Assembly: GCA_029964075.1 (NCBI GenBank) | Contig: CM057135.1 | Coordinates: 24,702,863-24,766,862 of the forward strand | From: Patiria pectinifera | Lineage: Eukaryota; Echinodermata; Asteroidea; Valvatida; Asterinidae | Direction of reading: 5' to 3' | Length of the DNA stretch: 64,000 nt | Shown here: piece after piece, positions 1 to 62,734 of the stretch | Position numbering within the stretch: position 1 is the stretch's first letter | Layout of the letters: each line of letters begins with the position of its first letter | Program-made: the position numbers and the translations under genes | The notes under the pieces: model-generated | What the model was told of the DNA's origin: nothing | Databases searched by the model: none | Seen by the model: the letters and a program-made list of their open reading frames with translations, nothing else

Positions 1-50337
<50,337 letters not shown>

Positions 50338-50362
50338 ATCTAATAGTTTGCTAACAGAGTAA

Positions 50363-50534
50363 AGGCTGGTTCATCTTCAGCCCAAAAGCATATGCGATCA
50401 TGAATTGGGACGTCACAGAAAGTTTTTGCGCTGTGAATACGCAAAAGTTAAAACATATTTCAACTCCGGTGAATTTCGCAGCGAATGTACTTCGCTTCCC
50501 ATTCGCATTCATGTGTAGTATGAACCAGCCATAA
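50363..50534. repeat. Small MITE-like hairpin after the stop
   Basis: GGCTGGTTCATCTTCAG on the left faces ATGAACCAGCC on the right, 172 bp in all. The inner arms pair only in patches (GCATATGCGA, TTCGCATTCAT). Confidence 0.65.
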
Positions 50535-50807
50535 GGGGATAATTACATAGAGCTACTAGGTTGCTTATTGAGTTGATTAGGAAAGATTGAGCTCAAAGCC
50601 TGTCAGAACACTTTGTAAAAAAACATTTGATGCATATTTTTTTTTATTTGTACTTATTTTGTTCTGGGGTTGAAAGCTGTGCATAATTCACCCTGTAATC
50701 GATGTGCATTGAAAAAAAAGAAGATTTTTCGTTTCCTTCTCAATTTTTACAAACTTACGAACTCATGCTTACCAACTTTTAACCATGCCACCGTGACAGT
50801 ACAGGAA

Positions 50808-51125
50808 GTGAAATCCAGTCTGGGGAACCTTGGCAGCGCTACCCAGGAAATTCAGAGTATAGCTCGTGCATATTGATTCAAGCTGATGCGGTGCGTGAGG
50901 TATGTTCGGAATTTCGTGGGTAGCGCTGCCAAAATTCCCAAGAACTGGATTTGATCCATTCTGTTGATTGCGACCTCAACCAAATCCAGTCTTGGGAACT
51001 TTGGCAGCACTATCCAGAAAATCCTGAGCATCCCACATGGACTGTATTCAGGCTAATGTATGTGTGTGAGGTATGCTTTGGATTTTCCTGGGTAGCGCTG
51101 CAAAAATTCCCAAAAACTGGATTTG
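50808..51125. repeat. Two tandem copies of a palindromic unit
   Basis: AAATCCAGTCTGGGGAAC then TTGGCAGCGCTACCCAGGAA pairs with GTGGGTAGCGCTGCCAAAAT then CCCAAGAACTGGATTT. The whole unit repeats from about 50985 to 51125. Strong stem-loops in any transcript. Confidence 0.88.
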
Positions 51126-51469
51126 ATTCATCTTGTTGGAAATGCCCTCTACTACACAGTGAATAAAACCATATCCAGGCTTTGAACGAGACTACTGAGA
51201 AACCAAATTATTTATTCGAAATAAACTCATGATCAGTTTATGAACTACATGTCTCATAAGTTGGAAGTTAAGTACATTGACCAGTCCCCAGCTTTAGTTT
51301 CAGAGATTCTAATTAAAGGTAGAAACGTCTTCAGAGCACAAAAGTGAAAATGTTTACTTGGCTTCCACAAGAAAGCATGCTTGTTGCATTATTTATTTGT
51401 TAAAAGGACAACAAATTGTTGGAGGTCCAGTTTTTGACAATTTTCAATTTTTTTTCTCAGAAAAAAAAG

Positions 51470-51720
51470 CTATATATCTGAACGCCCTGTTCATCAAACA
51501 GCCAGTATATATTAAACTGATTTTTGGATTTGGGCCGTGGAATACAGGCTTGCCTTGTCCCGGCCACGGGTTGGCCTGGTAAGATCATGTGTAGTATCTG
51601 TTCTTTTCAGCTTAATATCTGAAACGCTGTTCATCGAACAGCCAGTATATTAAACTGATTTTTGGATTTGGGCCGTGGAATAGAGGCTAGCCACGTCCCC
51701 ACCAGGGGTTGGCAGTATAT
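51470..51720 (+). repeat. Local direct duplication
   Basis: TGTTCATCAAACAGCCAGTA then ACTGATTTTTGGATTTGGGC, CGTGGAATACAGGC (51487-51550) recurs as 51626-51690 with few changes. Units of about 110 bp. Confidence 0.85.
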
Positions 51721-52165
51721 CTTATGGTGTAAAGAAAAGTCTTTACCGTTTATAAACCTTGGTGATGTTTAAGCATTTTGTTTTGTTGTACATATTGTAT
51801 ATTTTATAAAAAGATCGACCAGAAATCGCAAGAAAAGTTTTCTCATTTGGGAGAAAATCCGAGTAAGTCAACTCATTCGTTAAATATCAGTTTGAATGAT
51901 GTCCGATGAGTGTAGAACCAAGCATAATATGTTGTTGTAAAGTTATAATATATTTTACCAAACAAAAAAGAAGATAGGAAACAAAGGTTGATATATTTTC
52001 CCATAATGTGTGGACGGACTTTGCCAATTTTATGAGCATTTCCCCATTTTGATTCCAGGAATTTTATTGAAGTGACTTTTGTTTATAATAAATGGTTCTT
52101 GAAATGAAAGCTGCTTAATCATTGAATACAAATCTGAAAAGCAGATGTACAGAGCTGTAGGTGTC

Positions 52166-52171
52166 AATAAA
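52166..52171 (+). terminator. TAF1: Candidate poly(A) signal
   Basis: AATAAA in TGTCAATAAAGTTGAAGC, followed within 40 bases by CTGTCTGGTGTACGTTTGTT, a GT-rich stretch like a downstream element. Usage not shown. Confidence 0.4.
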
Positions 52172-52689
52172 GTTGAAGCTTGCAAAAAAAAGCAATGCTG
52201 TCTGGTGTACGTTTGTTCGATTCTGCGAGTGTACAAAACTGAAGGAACGTTTTTACCTTTGGGAATTTGAATGACAAGGATGGGCTTGAATGCATGTTTT
52301 CAACCTGTGGTGAAAGTTAACAAACTAAATGCCATTTTAAAGGGAATATACAAAATTTGTATGGACATTACACTAGGTGGCGCTGTTCATGATACAGATT
52401 TCCATCTTACGTATAGTTGCAAGACTTACGCTCCTTAAACTTGTTCCAAAACAGCACATTTAAACCTTGTGCATTATTTTTCTACATTTTTCATTGCTAT
52501 TGAATACATTTTCATTGTTGGGAAGTTTGAAAAATACCTCAAATCACCCTTTATTTGTTTCTCACCACCAAAGGGGGGGGGTATCCAATAGCCCATCTCC
52601 TGGCCAAAAAGGGCTAGGGTGGGGGGGGGGGGGCCCATGGAAGGGTCCACGATTGAAGGTGTTTACAAAGATGATCTTCTTATCCTTTA

Positions 52690-52905
52690 CGTCTGAGGTA
52701 CAAACAAAAGAGGGACAATAGGGGGTCCCCGATTGCAGGCAAATACACACTTATTGTGTGTGGGTAGGCCTACACGGCGTTAGGGGAAGTTTTTTTTATT
52801 GTTAGGCAAATTAGGACCTAGTTATGGGGACTTTCTGCTATCCCCACAGCGTTTTCGGTCCCCACAAATACCTTGCACAGACGAGTGTATGTTCCTACAG
52901 CTACA
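52690..52905 (+). repeat. Dispersed repeat, copy 1
   Basis: Inverted match to 62735-62925: GAGGGACAATAGGGGGTCCC, GGGTAGGCCTAC, TTGTTAGGCAAATTAGGACC, GGTCCCCACAAATACCT. Fragment also at 41130-41300. Confidence 0.85.
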
Positions 52906-53427
52906 TAACAAGAGTGGGTTTGGAGGGGAGGGGGTACTAACCAGGCCCTGCCCCTTGAGGGAAATGTATGGAATTATACGTACTTTTAATTTGATTCATT
53001 TGCAGAGGCACCTATTTCATATTGATAATCATGTTTATCTTTGGAAGGGAATTTTTTTCGCGAGCATTTTTTTGGGGGTACATGACCTCTTGATAAAAAC
53101 ATAGAATATAACCCCTAGGTTATATTTTTCTGAGAAATCCTTTGGTCACTCCTCCCCCCTCCAAATCCACAAAAAAGGCTCGCCGTTATCAAAATAGGAA
53201 ACAAATACGACCTAATCACCCACATCGCATATCCGTGAAAGCGGTATTCGACCCTTTTTTGTCCTGTGCAGAAACCCCACTGGTAAAGAAAATAATGTCG
53301 AGACCGCAGGAAAAACAGGAAGAAATGTGGCACCTTGGATGTAACCGCGTGACCTTGTTGAAATGACCCTGTTTTTTTTTACCAATGATAAAATCTCAAT
53401 TAATTGTCGAATTTATCACTTGTGTAT

Positions 53428-53865
53428 ACAGGGTGTGTCAACCAAAAAAAGTGCAACATTCAGAAAACAAATAATTAAAACTGTTTAATGTTTTCCTTCA
53501 ATGAAATTATATATTACATTAAAAAGCCTGACTATTTCTCAGTACACTCCTTTTTTTTTTTTTACCCCATTCCATTTGGGTCCCTAGATCCAGAAATACA
53601 TTTAATTAAGTGAAAGGGTGTAAATTTTACTTGGGCCACTCTCACCTGGACATGCTGAATCTGGTTGAAGCATTGAAATTTACACCCTTTCACTTAATTG
53701 ATTGTATTTCTGGATCTAGGGACCCAAATGAAATGGGGTAAAAAGGAGTGGATTGAGAAATAGTCAGGCTTTAATGTAATATATAATTTCATTGAAGAAA
53801 AACAAAACATTGAACACTTGTATGTATTTGTTTTTTGAATGTTGCACTGTTTAGGGTACATATTT
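53428..53865. mobile_element. Foldback MITE (mariner-like left end)
   Basis: Left GTGCAACATTCAGAAAACAA pairs with TTGTTTTTTGAATGTTGCAC on the right, and GGGTCCCTAGATCCAGAAAT pairs with ATTTCTGGATCTAGGGACCC. Arms are about 175 bp. TATACAGGGTGTGTCAACC outside the left arm resembles mariner termini. Confidence 0.85.
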
Positions 53866-55010
53866 CCGTTCGAGTTTCGCCCTGGAAAATAGATTTTGTT
53901 TATAAATGGCATTTTTTTAAGTACATGTACTAAAAATCTCATTCACTTTTGAACGAGACATTTAACAAAACAAACAAAAAAATTATATGCATGCACTTTT
54001 CGAATTATTTGCGGGCAGACAATCATTCACATGCATTATTATATATGGTCGCAATTGAAGCGCATTTTCAAAGGGTTGAAAACGTCCAAAAATAGAAAAA
54101 ATAAATAAATTAAATCAATAAAACATACAAATTGAAAATTCGTTTGGAGAAAAAAATGCATATGTTGAGAGCGGGGGTACTAAGTTGAAGGATAGCAAGG
54201 GCGGAGGGGGGGGGGGACGACACGGGGGTCATGCCCGGATGCCCTCCCCCCCCCCAAAAAAAAAACAAACAACCCGAACCCATTTTTTTTTTAAGTGACG
54301 TTGCGTCGCAATAAAGGCAGGCATTTGTGTACAGCACCATCTTTTCCTAAAACAAAATTGACAAAGTGGTCAGAAATTGCCTCAGATCGTACAACAGAGC
54401 ATCTAGAATCCAACAATTACTCGGGGCCCATGGGCGGGCTGTAATTTGTTGGACCCACCTTTTGAGGGACCAACATCTTTTTTGCCCCCCCCCCAAAAAA
54501 AATGCGTTCTGGATCCGCCCTTGAAGGATAGCCGTATCGTTTCCAGGTTTTGGGTCACCACTAGTGATCAATGAGAATGGGTATCGGATACACTTCTCGA
54601 TTGATTTGATTGGTTGCAGCGATGCGTTCCCACACCAAACCGTGCACCACATCGAAGTACGATCAGGATACCGGGCGTTTTGCCAGTCTGAAAATGTGTC
54701 TTTAATGCATGGTTGTATGCGCAGACAGAGACCAGAAGCAACTAAATGTGTTGGTGTGCAACACGGTGCATGCCCTCGAACGTCAGTGCAAGGATAACAC
54801 GTCTGCCAAGCTAGAGAAGACAGAAACTATCACATAAATTGGAGGAAACTTGGAGAAAATCAACGAGTAATTTGTCCTGACATTCTCCATGTATCTGCAG
54901 AGGGGAGACGACAGTTATTGACTGATTCTGTGAGACCATTCTACCATAGGCTTGATTAGGTAAGGAAAAAATGTTTTAACAATAGCAGCCAGTTGTGTTG
55001 TCACAGTGAT
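53866..55010. other. Intergenic, G/C-run repeats
   Basis: 54205-54260 and 54480-54530 carry G or C runs with GGATCCGCCCTTGAAGGATA, like a small inverted element with GTTGAAGGATAGCAAGGGCG at 54183. No gene. Confidence 0.5.
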
Positions 55011-55534
55011 TGAACAAGCAGGGTGACCGTAAGGTCCGAGCCAAATTCTGCTAAATGCAGATCAAAAATCTGTCAGATTTATAAAAAATCTGCCAAATTC
55101 CCCAGAATTACTCGAAATACACTATGAACACTTAAAATCACATGCAGATTGGTAGTATTGCCTTAATTAAGATTCAAATTACATAATAAACAATCTAGTC
55201 ACATAAAGATGTTGTGAAATTATTGGTAAATTTCGGGCAAAACACAGATCCGGCCACGACGTAGTCCGTTTCCCAGTGAACCTCAGCACCTAGACAAACC
55301 AACTTGTCTGATTATGCAAGGGTTTGCTTGAAAGGATTGAAGCTTTTTTAAACAAATGTACACGTTTTAATTCAAATTTGCTGTTTTCCTGTCAGATAAC
55401 CATTTTTGCAGAATTCTGCAAGAAATCTGCCAAAAAAATCCATTCTGTCAAATTTTCTGTCAAACTCGTGTTTTTTTTACAAATTCTGTCAAAGTTAGCC
55501 GAAAATCGGCTAAAACGGTCACCCTGTGAACAAG
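55011..55534 (+). mobile_element. hAT-like MITE with perfect 8-bp duplication
   Basis: TGAACAAG (55011-55018) precedes CAGGGTGACCGTAAGG; the far end AACGGTCACCCTG is followed by TGAACAAG (55527-55534). A perfect 8-bp target duplication and CA...TG ends are typical of hAT. The 508-bp interior (GACAGATTTTT-type words, no transposase) matches 14169-14900 inverted. Confidence 0.93.
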
Positions 55535-55999
55535 TAAAATTTGTAAACTTAAAAGTGATTTTTGGCAAGATGTATAGTGCACTGAACACTGGCAGATGTG
55601 GGCATGGCCTGGGGCCGGCCGGCGAATCTTTTTTTCCCAAACGATATCTGCTTTGAACGCTTTCCATCTTCTGATTGGTCCATTTATACATGCATATCTA
55701 ATGCCTTGTTCTCCATAACACAAACCCAAGATAGGTTTTACGTCTTGTGAGAAATGCTCCTTCATCACCTTACTTATTTAAAAGGTAAAACGAGAAGAAG
55801 TGAAAAACGCTCACTGAGATTCGATCTCAGATCACCTGATTAGATATTGTCCGATCTCGTTTCGGAAAAGCAATTTCGCGGCCGGGGCCACCCTAAATCC
55901 CTAAGTGTGACTGCATTTCTTCAGGAAGTCAAAGGGTCCATGCAATTAATTTTTCTTAACTCATGTTGTACAACTTTCTACTCCTCTTCAATGTATGAA

Positions 56000-56500
56000 A
56001 ACTATTTGACATCCCTTTTTGGTTAATTTTATTTAAAAATGCACTTCTTGAAACATTAATACATTTTCCATGCTTTTCAAGACAACCGAGGGCGCTGTTG
56101 CTGTGATGTCATTTCAGGAAGACACTGTTCAGTTTAGGGGTTTTCTGTTCAAATAGTGAACCCCAAATTTGCTCATTGAAACCATTTTGTGAGATAGGAA
56201 TGCTTATTGGCTTGCTGCCATGTACGTTCACAACGAATCACCAAAGAAAAGAAACTTTATGGCAGCAACATATCCAAAAATTGTAGCAACTTTTTGTGCT
56301 GAAATGGCTGTATATTGAGGTTTCTGTCCAGATTGACATCACAGTTTTGCTCACGAATGTGGAAATTCGCATTAGCATTAAAACTAAGAAGGGACCAAAA
56401 TGCCCTTAAAAAATGGAAAAGCGAAAATTTAAAATAAGGTTTAATCTGACACAAAGGTGCATTTTCAAGGACTGCATTAAAGATACTATTAGCCTTTAAC
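56000..56500 (+). repeat. Dispersed repeat, second copy
   Basis: Partner of 49300-49770: GGAAGACACTGTTCAGTTTA, GAATCACCAAAGAAAAG, TATTGAGGTTTCTGTCC, CACAGTTTTGCTCACGAAT. Confidence 0.8.
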
Positions 56501-57035
56501 CAGAAAACGAGTGAAGACGATTTTTGAAATCGATGCGACTCGTCCCCTTTCCGATCCCTTTAGGAAATAACGAAATTGTTATTATTATTTTACTAGAAAT
56601 ACTTAAAGGGGGTTAAACTAAAGAGTGATCGGATCCGTATCGTTAAATGAGGCACCCTCCACTTTTCGATTCGAATTCGCAACGAGCAGTCGGCCACTTG
56701 CGTCCGCCGCTCGAAAATTGTTCGCCCTTCACTCTGGGGTAATCATTCAAGATGTGCGCATGATTCTCAATAATTGCATAAACATTTGTGCTGGTAACGA
56801 CCGCTCCTGATGACTGACATTGCCATTTATAATAATGGATAGCAAAAACAGAACCCCTGATGAACGCTTCATGTGTCATCCTGAAGCCTTCGAGATGTAA
56901 TAATAACATAGTAACAGTAGTGTGGCGCTAATTTGGCGCCTTTATCCGGTTCGTTAGTGTGACGTCATCTCAATTTAACCATGCGTACTTCACACGGTGT
57001 AGCCATAGATTTGATAGAATATGGGTGTAGCATAG

Positions 57036-57165
57036 CACGAATGGAACCGAACGTTGTAGTTAGTGTCTTGCCAAAGGCACAAATACCATGGTCCTGGCCG
57101 GGTTCGAACCCACGCACCTTCGTACATGAGTCAAACCCGTAACCACTGGACCATGGCGTTCTACA
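57036..57165 (-). mobile_element. tRNA-type SINE
   Basis: The minus strand reads CGCCATGGTCCAGTGGTTAC (A-box area) and GTGCGTGGGTTCGAACCCGG (perfect B-box), then CCTTTGGCAAGACACTAA. Same family as 57300-57512. Confidence 0.85.
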
Positions 57166-57299
57166 TGATGGATGGAGTATCTGAACTATAGCTAGCACAA
57201 TGCGTCCGCCATTGAAGGGGGCTTCGTGATAGAATTGTTAGCGTGCTCGGATTTGTCTATATAATATTATACCAACGTCTTTAAGCGCTTCATAATTAC

Positions 57300-57512
57300 G
57301 AGCCCTGTTCATCATGCCACGATACCACTGTTTTTCGCTGCAAGATCAGCGCCATCCCAGTCTCTATACCCTCACAGGTATACCCGTTTTATTCTCGGGT
57401 GGAAATAGGCAATTGTAGTACAGTGCCTTGCTCAAGAACACAAGCACCATGTTCCCTGACGGTTCGAACCCACATGCGCCAGACTTCGTAACCATTAGAC
57501 CACGGCGCTCTG
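57300..57512 (-). mobile_element. tRNA-type SINE
   Basis: The minus strand reads AGCGCCGTGGTCTAATGGTT and CATGTGGGTTCGAACCGTCA, then CTTGAGCAAGGCACTGTACT. The tail contains GTATCGTGGCATGATGAACA, shared with 45232-45255. Confidence 0.85.
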
Positions 57513-58179
57513 AGACATTCGTCTTATGGAATGACAATCAAGATTGACCAACTGTATAATAACATGCACCATCAGAGAAGTGGTTTTGATATTTTAAAGA
57601 TTACCCCATCAAATCTAACGAGCTTTGTGGAAGTCATTATCCTATTAAAATGAAAAGTGCACTCGTCAATATACGAACGCCAAGTAGACGACGCAGACAG
57701 ATTGGAATTTCAGAGGCTATGCAAGAATTTTATATTGAGGAGTTTTAATGATTCCTGCAGATCGATGGTGTGGGGCTCATATGACACAATATTTTTCAAG
57801 GTCAAAGTAGATCTTTCCTGGAGACAGTCATGAGACAGTTTTTGCCGTCTTGTGTGATCATGCGGCGGTCCGTGAGATGCAAGTAACAGGAGCAAATTAA
57901 AGATCCAACATCAACACAAGTGAAAGAGCGTGAAAACACAAGACCCGTGAAGAAGCATTGGAGGCTGTTGAGCAACTATAGGAGTGAAAGAAAGGAAACA
58001 ACTGATGAATACTAAAAATGCGATAATAAACAGAAGAATCTTATGGAAAAAAGGAAAATCAAAGTAATTATAGTGCTTATAATTGGTGCTAAACTTACAG
58101 CTAAAGCAGCTATCGTTAATGTTGACGCAGGGAAAAGATTGAAATGGGAAAATTGAAAGATAAAGGGGCATGTTGTACA
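57513..58179. other. Intergenic, nothing recognised
   Basis: No repeat ends or coding signal seen. Confidence 0.4.
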
Positions 58180-58650
58180 CGTACGGTATTAAATGTAATA
58201 TATCATATTTGCAAACATCAGAAAACAAAACTACCAGATTATGATGAAATACCTTACTGGACTGTACGATCTCAAGCATCCTGTGAAATCATGGCACCTG
58301 GTGTGCTGTCACTTTCAAGAAATTAAAGTGGATTTTTTGTATAAATTTCCAACGATGGTCGGCTGACCATCGATTTCCCCCCCCCCTCAAATACTGCCCC
58401 CATTTACCAAATTTATTTAGACCACATTTTGGGTGCAAGCCAGCTTGACTGGTTCCCTGACCTGACGATTTCCCCTACGTCTGATTGCTCCGTTTCGTCT
58501 GAAGTAGAATCAGGGAACCAGCTGACTACAATAACAGCATTAAACCACAAAACTTTAAATAGGTCTGTGTGACAATATTTGCTATAAACTACACACCCCA
58601 AACTATTCATTTCTAAAAGTTACAGCAAAAGCAAATGTTGTATACTGCCT
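58180..58650 (+). repeat. MITE-like repeat family, copy 3
   Basis: Matches 30129-30622: GATGAAATACCTTACTGGAC, CTCAAGCATCCTGTGAAATC, ATGGCACCTGGTGTGCTGTC, CAACGATGGTCGGC, GCAAATGTTGTATACTG. Confidence 0.8.
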
Positions 58651-59642
58651 TTTAGCGATAATCAGAAGGATTTTCTTTTAGGGAATTCAGCAAAGGAAGA
58701 TGGCAGGAGATCGCGATTGATAATAGAGTCAAGGACCAAGAATACAGAAAAAATCGGGGGGAAAAGTGTGGCAGTGGAAAGGTTTGGTATTAAATTGAGG
58801 GTGAGACAAAAACCGTGCGAAGTCGCCAGTTTCCGGGTTTTTTTACACTTAAGGGGATCTACTTTAAGTTCTCTGAAGGTGAGCGTACTTTTTACAGAAG
58901 AGAGACATGCAAGAAATCTTTCTGTCTTCCATTCGCGAGTCCGCAGTGAGACTTCCAGCGTAACTGGAGACGACGCTCCGCCTGACGCCAGCGGGATGAT
59001 CCCTGGCCTAGCCCCGATGCCCTGATCATCAAGCGCTGAGACGTCAACGCGTCCCGAAGCTAGCTCGGGAGGATAACCACACGCAGGACAAATTCTCCTC
59101 TCCTTTTTCAACCATCCCCCTTTCCCCAAGGGCGCTACTTCATGTTTCACTCTTGCCTGCGATTGCTGATCGTTAATCGATGGGACCTTTTTTTTTTTAT
59201 CGAAGCCGTGTTTTTCTTGACTCTGATGGGTTTGCCCTCCTTGTTGCCCGCCCCGCTTCCTCGGTGCTAATGAGCGACGGTGTCACGCGGAGATTTTACG
59301 ATGACGATCCCGATTTTCCTAGTGTGTTTCTTAGCTCATGTTCGTCCCCACAAGAATAACAGGCATTCCATTTCGGTGTTCCCGTCTCCTTAATGGATGT
59401 TTTCCTTTCCACACCCCGTCGATCGAGATCACTTACGAGAACTCTTCATGGAAATCTGGATACTGAGAAGTTGGCATATCGTATCATTCACACTCTGCGA
59501 GTACTTAATACGTTCGGAGGCCTTGTGGGCCACATAGCGTGCAACCCCTCTTAACCCAGTGGACAAAATATTGCATCATGAAGACCATTAAAAAACGTCT
59601 GTATTGCAGGCTTGAAATCAGTCTAGGTTCACTATTATTTTT
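58651..59642. other. Intergenic, unexplained open frame
   Basis: The minus strand is open for 162 codons (58662-59150) but resembles no family I know, and nothing around it looks like an exon structure. GC content rises near 58960-59130. Confidence 0.35.
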
Positions 59643-60290
59643 TTTAAGCTCTGGCAGGAGCTTCTACATGTAACTAAGTGGTCGGTCGGTCGGTCTGTCT
59701 GTCTGTCTGTCTGTCCCCAAAAATTGACCAAAAATAATTGACTAATGGATGCCATGCCGTGGTCATAAAATGCACTCTTGCTGACGAGTTTCGGAACAGC
59801 GTTCGTCCAATGCGCATGCACGTCTATTTTGCATATGTCTGTCCCCGAAAATTGACCAAAATAAGCCCCATAAGTTTCCCACAAAATATACCTACCAAAT
59901 TTTAATTTTCAAACAGAAAGCAAACAAAATAAATTAACTTCCTCAAAAAAATTGTTTGTAACAATTCAAAAAGATGTTTATGAAAAGTTTGTAAATGGAT
60001 GCAAAATATGTGCAGTAATGTTATAGTCACGTGGTATTTATCACAAATTGCTATAATTCTACGTATACATCTTAAGTATGGTGCTCCATATGTGCCATCA
60101 GTGTCGCATTTGTTGGCGTTCTAAATATATTTAGAAATAAACAAATGTAAATCTAGGTAATCATCTTAAGTATGGTGCTCCATATGTGCCATCGGTGTCG
60201 CATGTTTTGGCGTCGTATTTCAAGCTCCGGCAATGATCATTTTGATAGATTTCATGCAACACTTTCATGCAAGACGGTTAGAGCTTATTG
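59643..60290 (+). repeat. Long dispersed repeat, copy 2
   Basis: Partner of 33766-34330 (AGCTCTGGCAGGAGCTTCTA, CGGTCTGTCTGTCTGTC, CATATGTGCCATCGGTGTCG). It carries an extra internal duplication: CTTAAGTATGGTGCTCCATA occurs at 60071 and 60163. Confidence 0.85.
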
Positions 60291-60569
60291 ATGTACGAGT
60301 TGTACGATACGTGGATGTTTGTCCAACATTCAATCTACAAAGCGACAGACGCATGTACGCGAATCAAACGTGGCGTCAGTGATATTTCTCGTTCAACTTT
60401 ACTGCCCCATCCTTCATATTGATATTTTGTTTATAACAGTTTTAGAGCGCTTGTTTCAAAGAACATAACGCCTGTCTCGAGGTCTATCCAGGTTGACGGA
60501 GTAGGCCGGGGCCGGAGGGGTCATTAGGCAGGGAAAGAATTTCACAACTCAGTAAGTTTCACGATTAAT

Positions 60570-61690
60570 TGAAACCGGCTGTCGTGTCAATCACAGACCG
60601 AGTCGTATCGCTTGAACTAGTTGATGTGATAAACTAGTTCTTTAGAAACATCACAGTGACTGTCATCTGTCACTTCGTCACAGTCACATATCATTACAGG
60701 TGTCATCGTCGTCACATTATCTACAATATTATCGCAATTGAACCAGCTGTCTGGATGTCAATAATCAAACCAAATCATCTGCAGATGAGCAAGTTCGTGT
60801 GGTAAACTAGTTTTTTGGAAACATCACAATGACCGTCCTCTGTTATTACTCTCGTCACAGTCATATGTCATATTGTCAATGTCGTCGTCGTCATTTTCTA
60901 CAATTCTTTGCAATTAACACCGGATGTCACGTCTATAACAGTAGCTTAATCATCTCCCTTGAACTGCTTGGTGGAGTAAATTCGTTCTTTTGAAACATCA
61001 CAATGACCATTATACTATAGCCAGAGTCACATGTCACGTGTCTTGACTCAAGTCATTCTCATGTCATGTCACATGTCACATCTTCATTAATTTCACGAAT
61101 GAAGCGGCTGTCACGTCAATTACAAAGCTAATCAAATCCCTTGAACTTGTTGCTGCATGAGGTAAAGTCGTGTTTCGTTGTTGAAGCATCACAATGACCG
61201 TCTTGTGTCATTGATGTCGTCTCAGCCACATGTCATATGCCACAAAAATTGTCATTGCCATCATCATAACTATCTTAAATACTATATAACAACAAAACAC
61301 CGGCTGTCGCGTCAGTCACAAACCTAACCAAAACCCTTGAAGTTTGTGGTGGGGTAAATTTGTTCTTTTGAAGCATTACAATGGCCATCATCGGTCTTTG
61401 ATGTCGTCGCGGTCACTTGTCATATTCCACCACAATCGTCATTGTCACCATCGTCACATATCAACATTATTGTAACTATTGTCGAACCCGCAATCACCAC
61501 TTTCAATCTCAAGAATCACTCCTACCACCATGTTATAACCGTCATCGGTCATTGATGTCACGGTCACTTGCCATATTCCACGACAATTGTCACTGTGGCC
61601 GTCTTCAATACATCATTATTACGTGATCACCAGTACTGTCCTACCCACAGTTATCACCCTCAATCCTAAGGATCACTCCTGTCACCATCT
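60570..61690. repeat. Degenerate tandem array, unit 173-191 bp
   Basis: GAAACATCACAATGACC-type words start at 60645, 60818, 60992, 61183 and 61370. Each unit also has CCGGCTGTCGTGTCAAT-like, CCCTTGAACTNGTTG-like and GTCACATGTCATAT-like words. About six drifting copies. Non-coding. Confidence 0.85.
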
Positions 61691-62734
61691 TAACTCTTCA
61701 TCGGTATCATCATGACCACCGGCACATCACCGATACGCTCATTGGCTGTGTCATTGGAACATTGGACTGCTGTGGAATCCGGTCTCGTTTACCTTATTTA
61801 GACTCTCACCCTCACATGTGACTTGTCACCCTCCACGGAAGCATGCGCAATACAACCAATTGGTCCATATTTCACGGGGTACTATTTTTCATCACACCGT
61901 TTGTTTCCCAAGCTCCTGTCCGATATCAAGCAACGCAGAAAAAAAACCCTTATCGTCTAGAATTCACGGTTTACATTCTTTCAGATATGATGCATTCAGA
62001 ACAGCCGTGAAATCTCATGATCATCAATAGAGTAATACACCACAATCACACCATCATCATCATCATCATCATCTTCTTCTTCTTCTTCGTGAATTTTGTC
62101 GCCGTATGGGCTTTGCAGCGTAACCCCAAGGAACCCAGGCTCACACCTGCCTTGTCGATGAGCGATCACCCGTGGAAGACATCTCTTGAAGCTTCCCCCC
62201 GAAGCGATCTTGCCCGCATCTGGGACCTCCGATGCCCCCGGACTTTGCACGTGCCTAACGAGCATCACCGCGACGTCCCCGATGCGGCCCCGCTTACCCA
62301 TCTGTCCCGCTCGTTCGTCTCATCACCCTGAACTTCGCGCAATATATTTTTCTCTCCTGTAGGGAACAAGACAAGTGCGGGCAATTATGGCAGGGACGTT
62401 GTGGCGGGAACCTGATCTTACAAATGTCAGCATTAGCCATCTGTTGAAATCAATAATTACGGGTCTGTCTTTTCGCATCCCCCTTTTTTTTTGCTCTCTG
62501 CGATGGACTGGGAATTCTTACATTCTGAGTAGAGGTGATAGTTTTAGTGTCAGGTAAATCACCATGGGTAGTGTGGCGTGGAATGCCATTTGGCTTTTTT
62601 TTCTGGAATCTTATTTAATATCTAGTCAGACAGATTTTTTCCCCCGTCAATAATGTGTGAGTCGAGTGCATAACCGCATAGACGGATATTCCAGCCCACA
62701 TACTGTGTATACACAACATTGCACCAGTTCTTGC
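61691..62734. other. Intergenic with trinucleotide microsatellite
   Basis: A CAT run followed by a CTT run at 62051-62088 gives false acidic coding on the minus strand. 62095-62330 is open on both strands without family resemblance. Confidence 0.5.

Larger units (their letters stand above)
50338..52190 (+). other. TAF1: Probable TAF1 3' untranslated region
   Basis: Inferred from the stop codon to the best poly(A) signal. It contains a hairpin element, two tandem palindromes and a local duplication, listed separately. The true length may be shorter: AATAAA also occurs at 51162 and 52087. Confidence 0.45.

Noticed and set aside
51162..51167. AATAAA as the TAF1 poly(A) signal
   Set aside because: Possible, but no GT-rich element follows as clearly as at 52166; kept as an alternative only.
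58662..59150. 162-codon open frame on the minus strand
   Set aside because: The longest open frame downstream of TAF1, but no family resemblance, no exon-like context and a composition shift that favours open frames. Kept only as an unexplained stretch.
61996..62301. Minus-strand frame ending in Glu/Asp runs
   Set aside because: The acidic run is the CAT/CTT microsatellite read in reverse, and the plus strand is open too.
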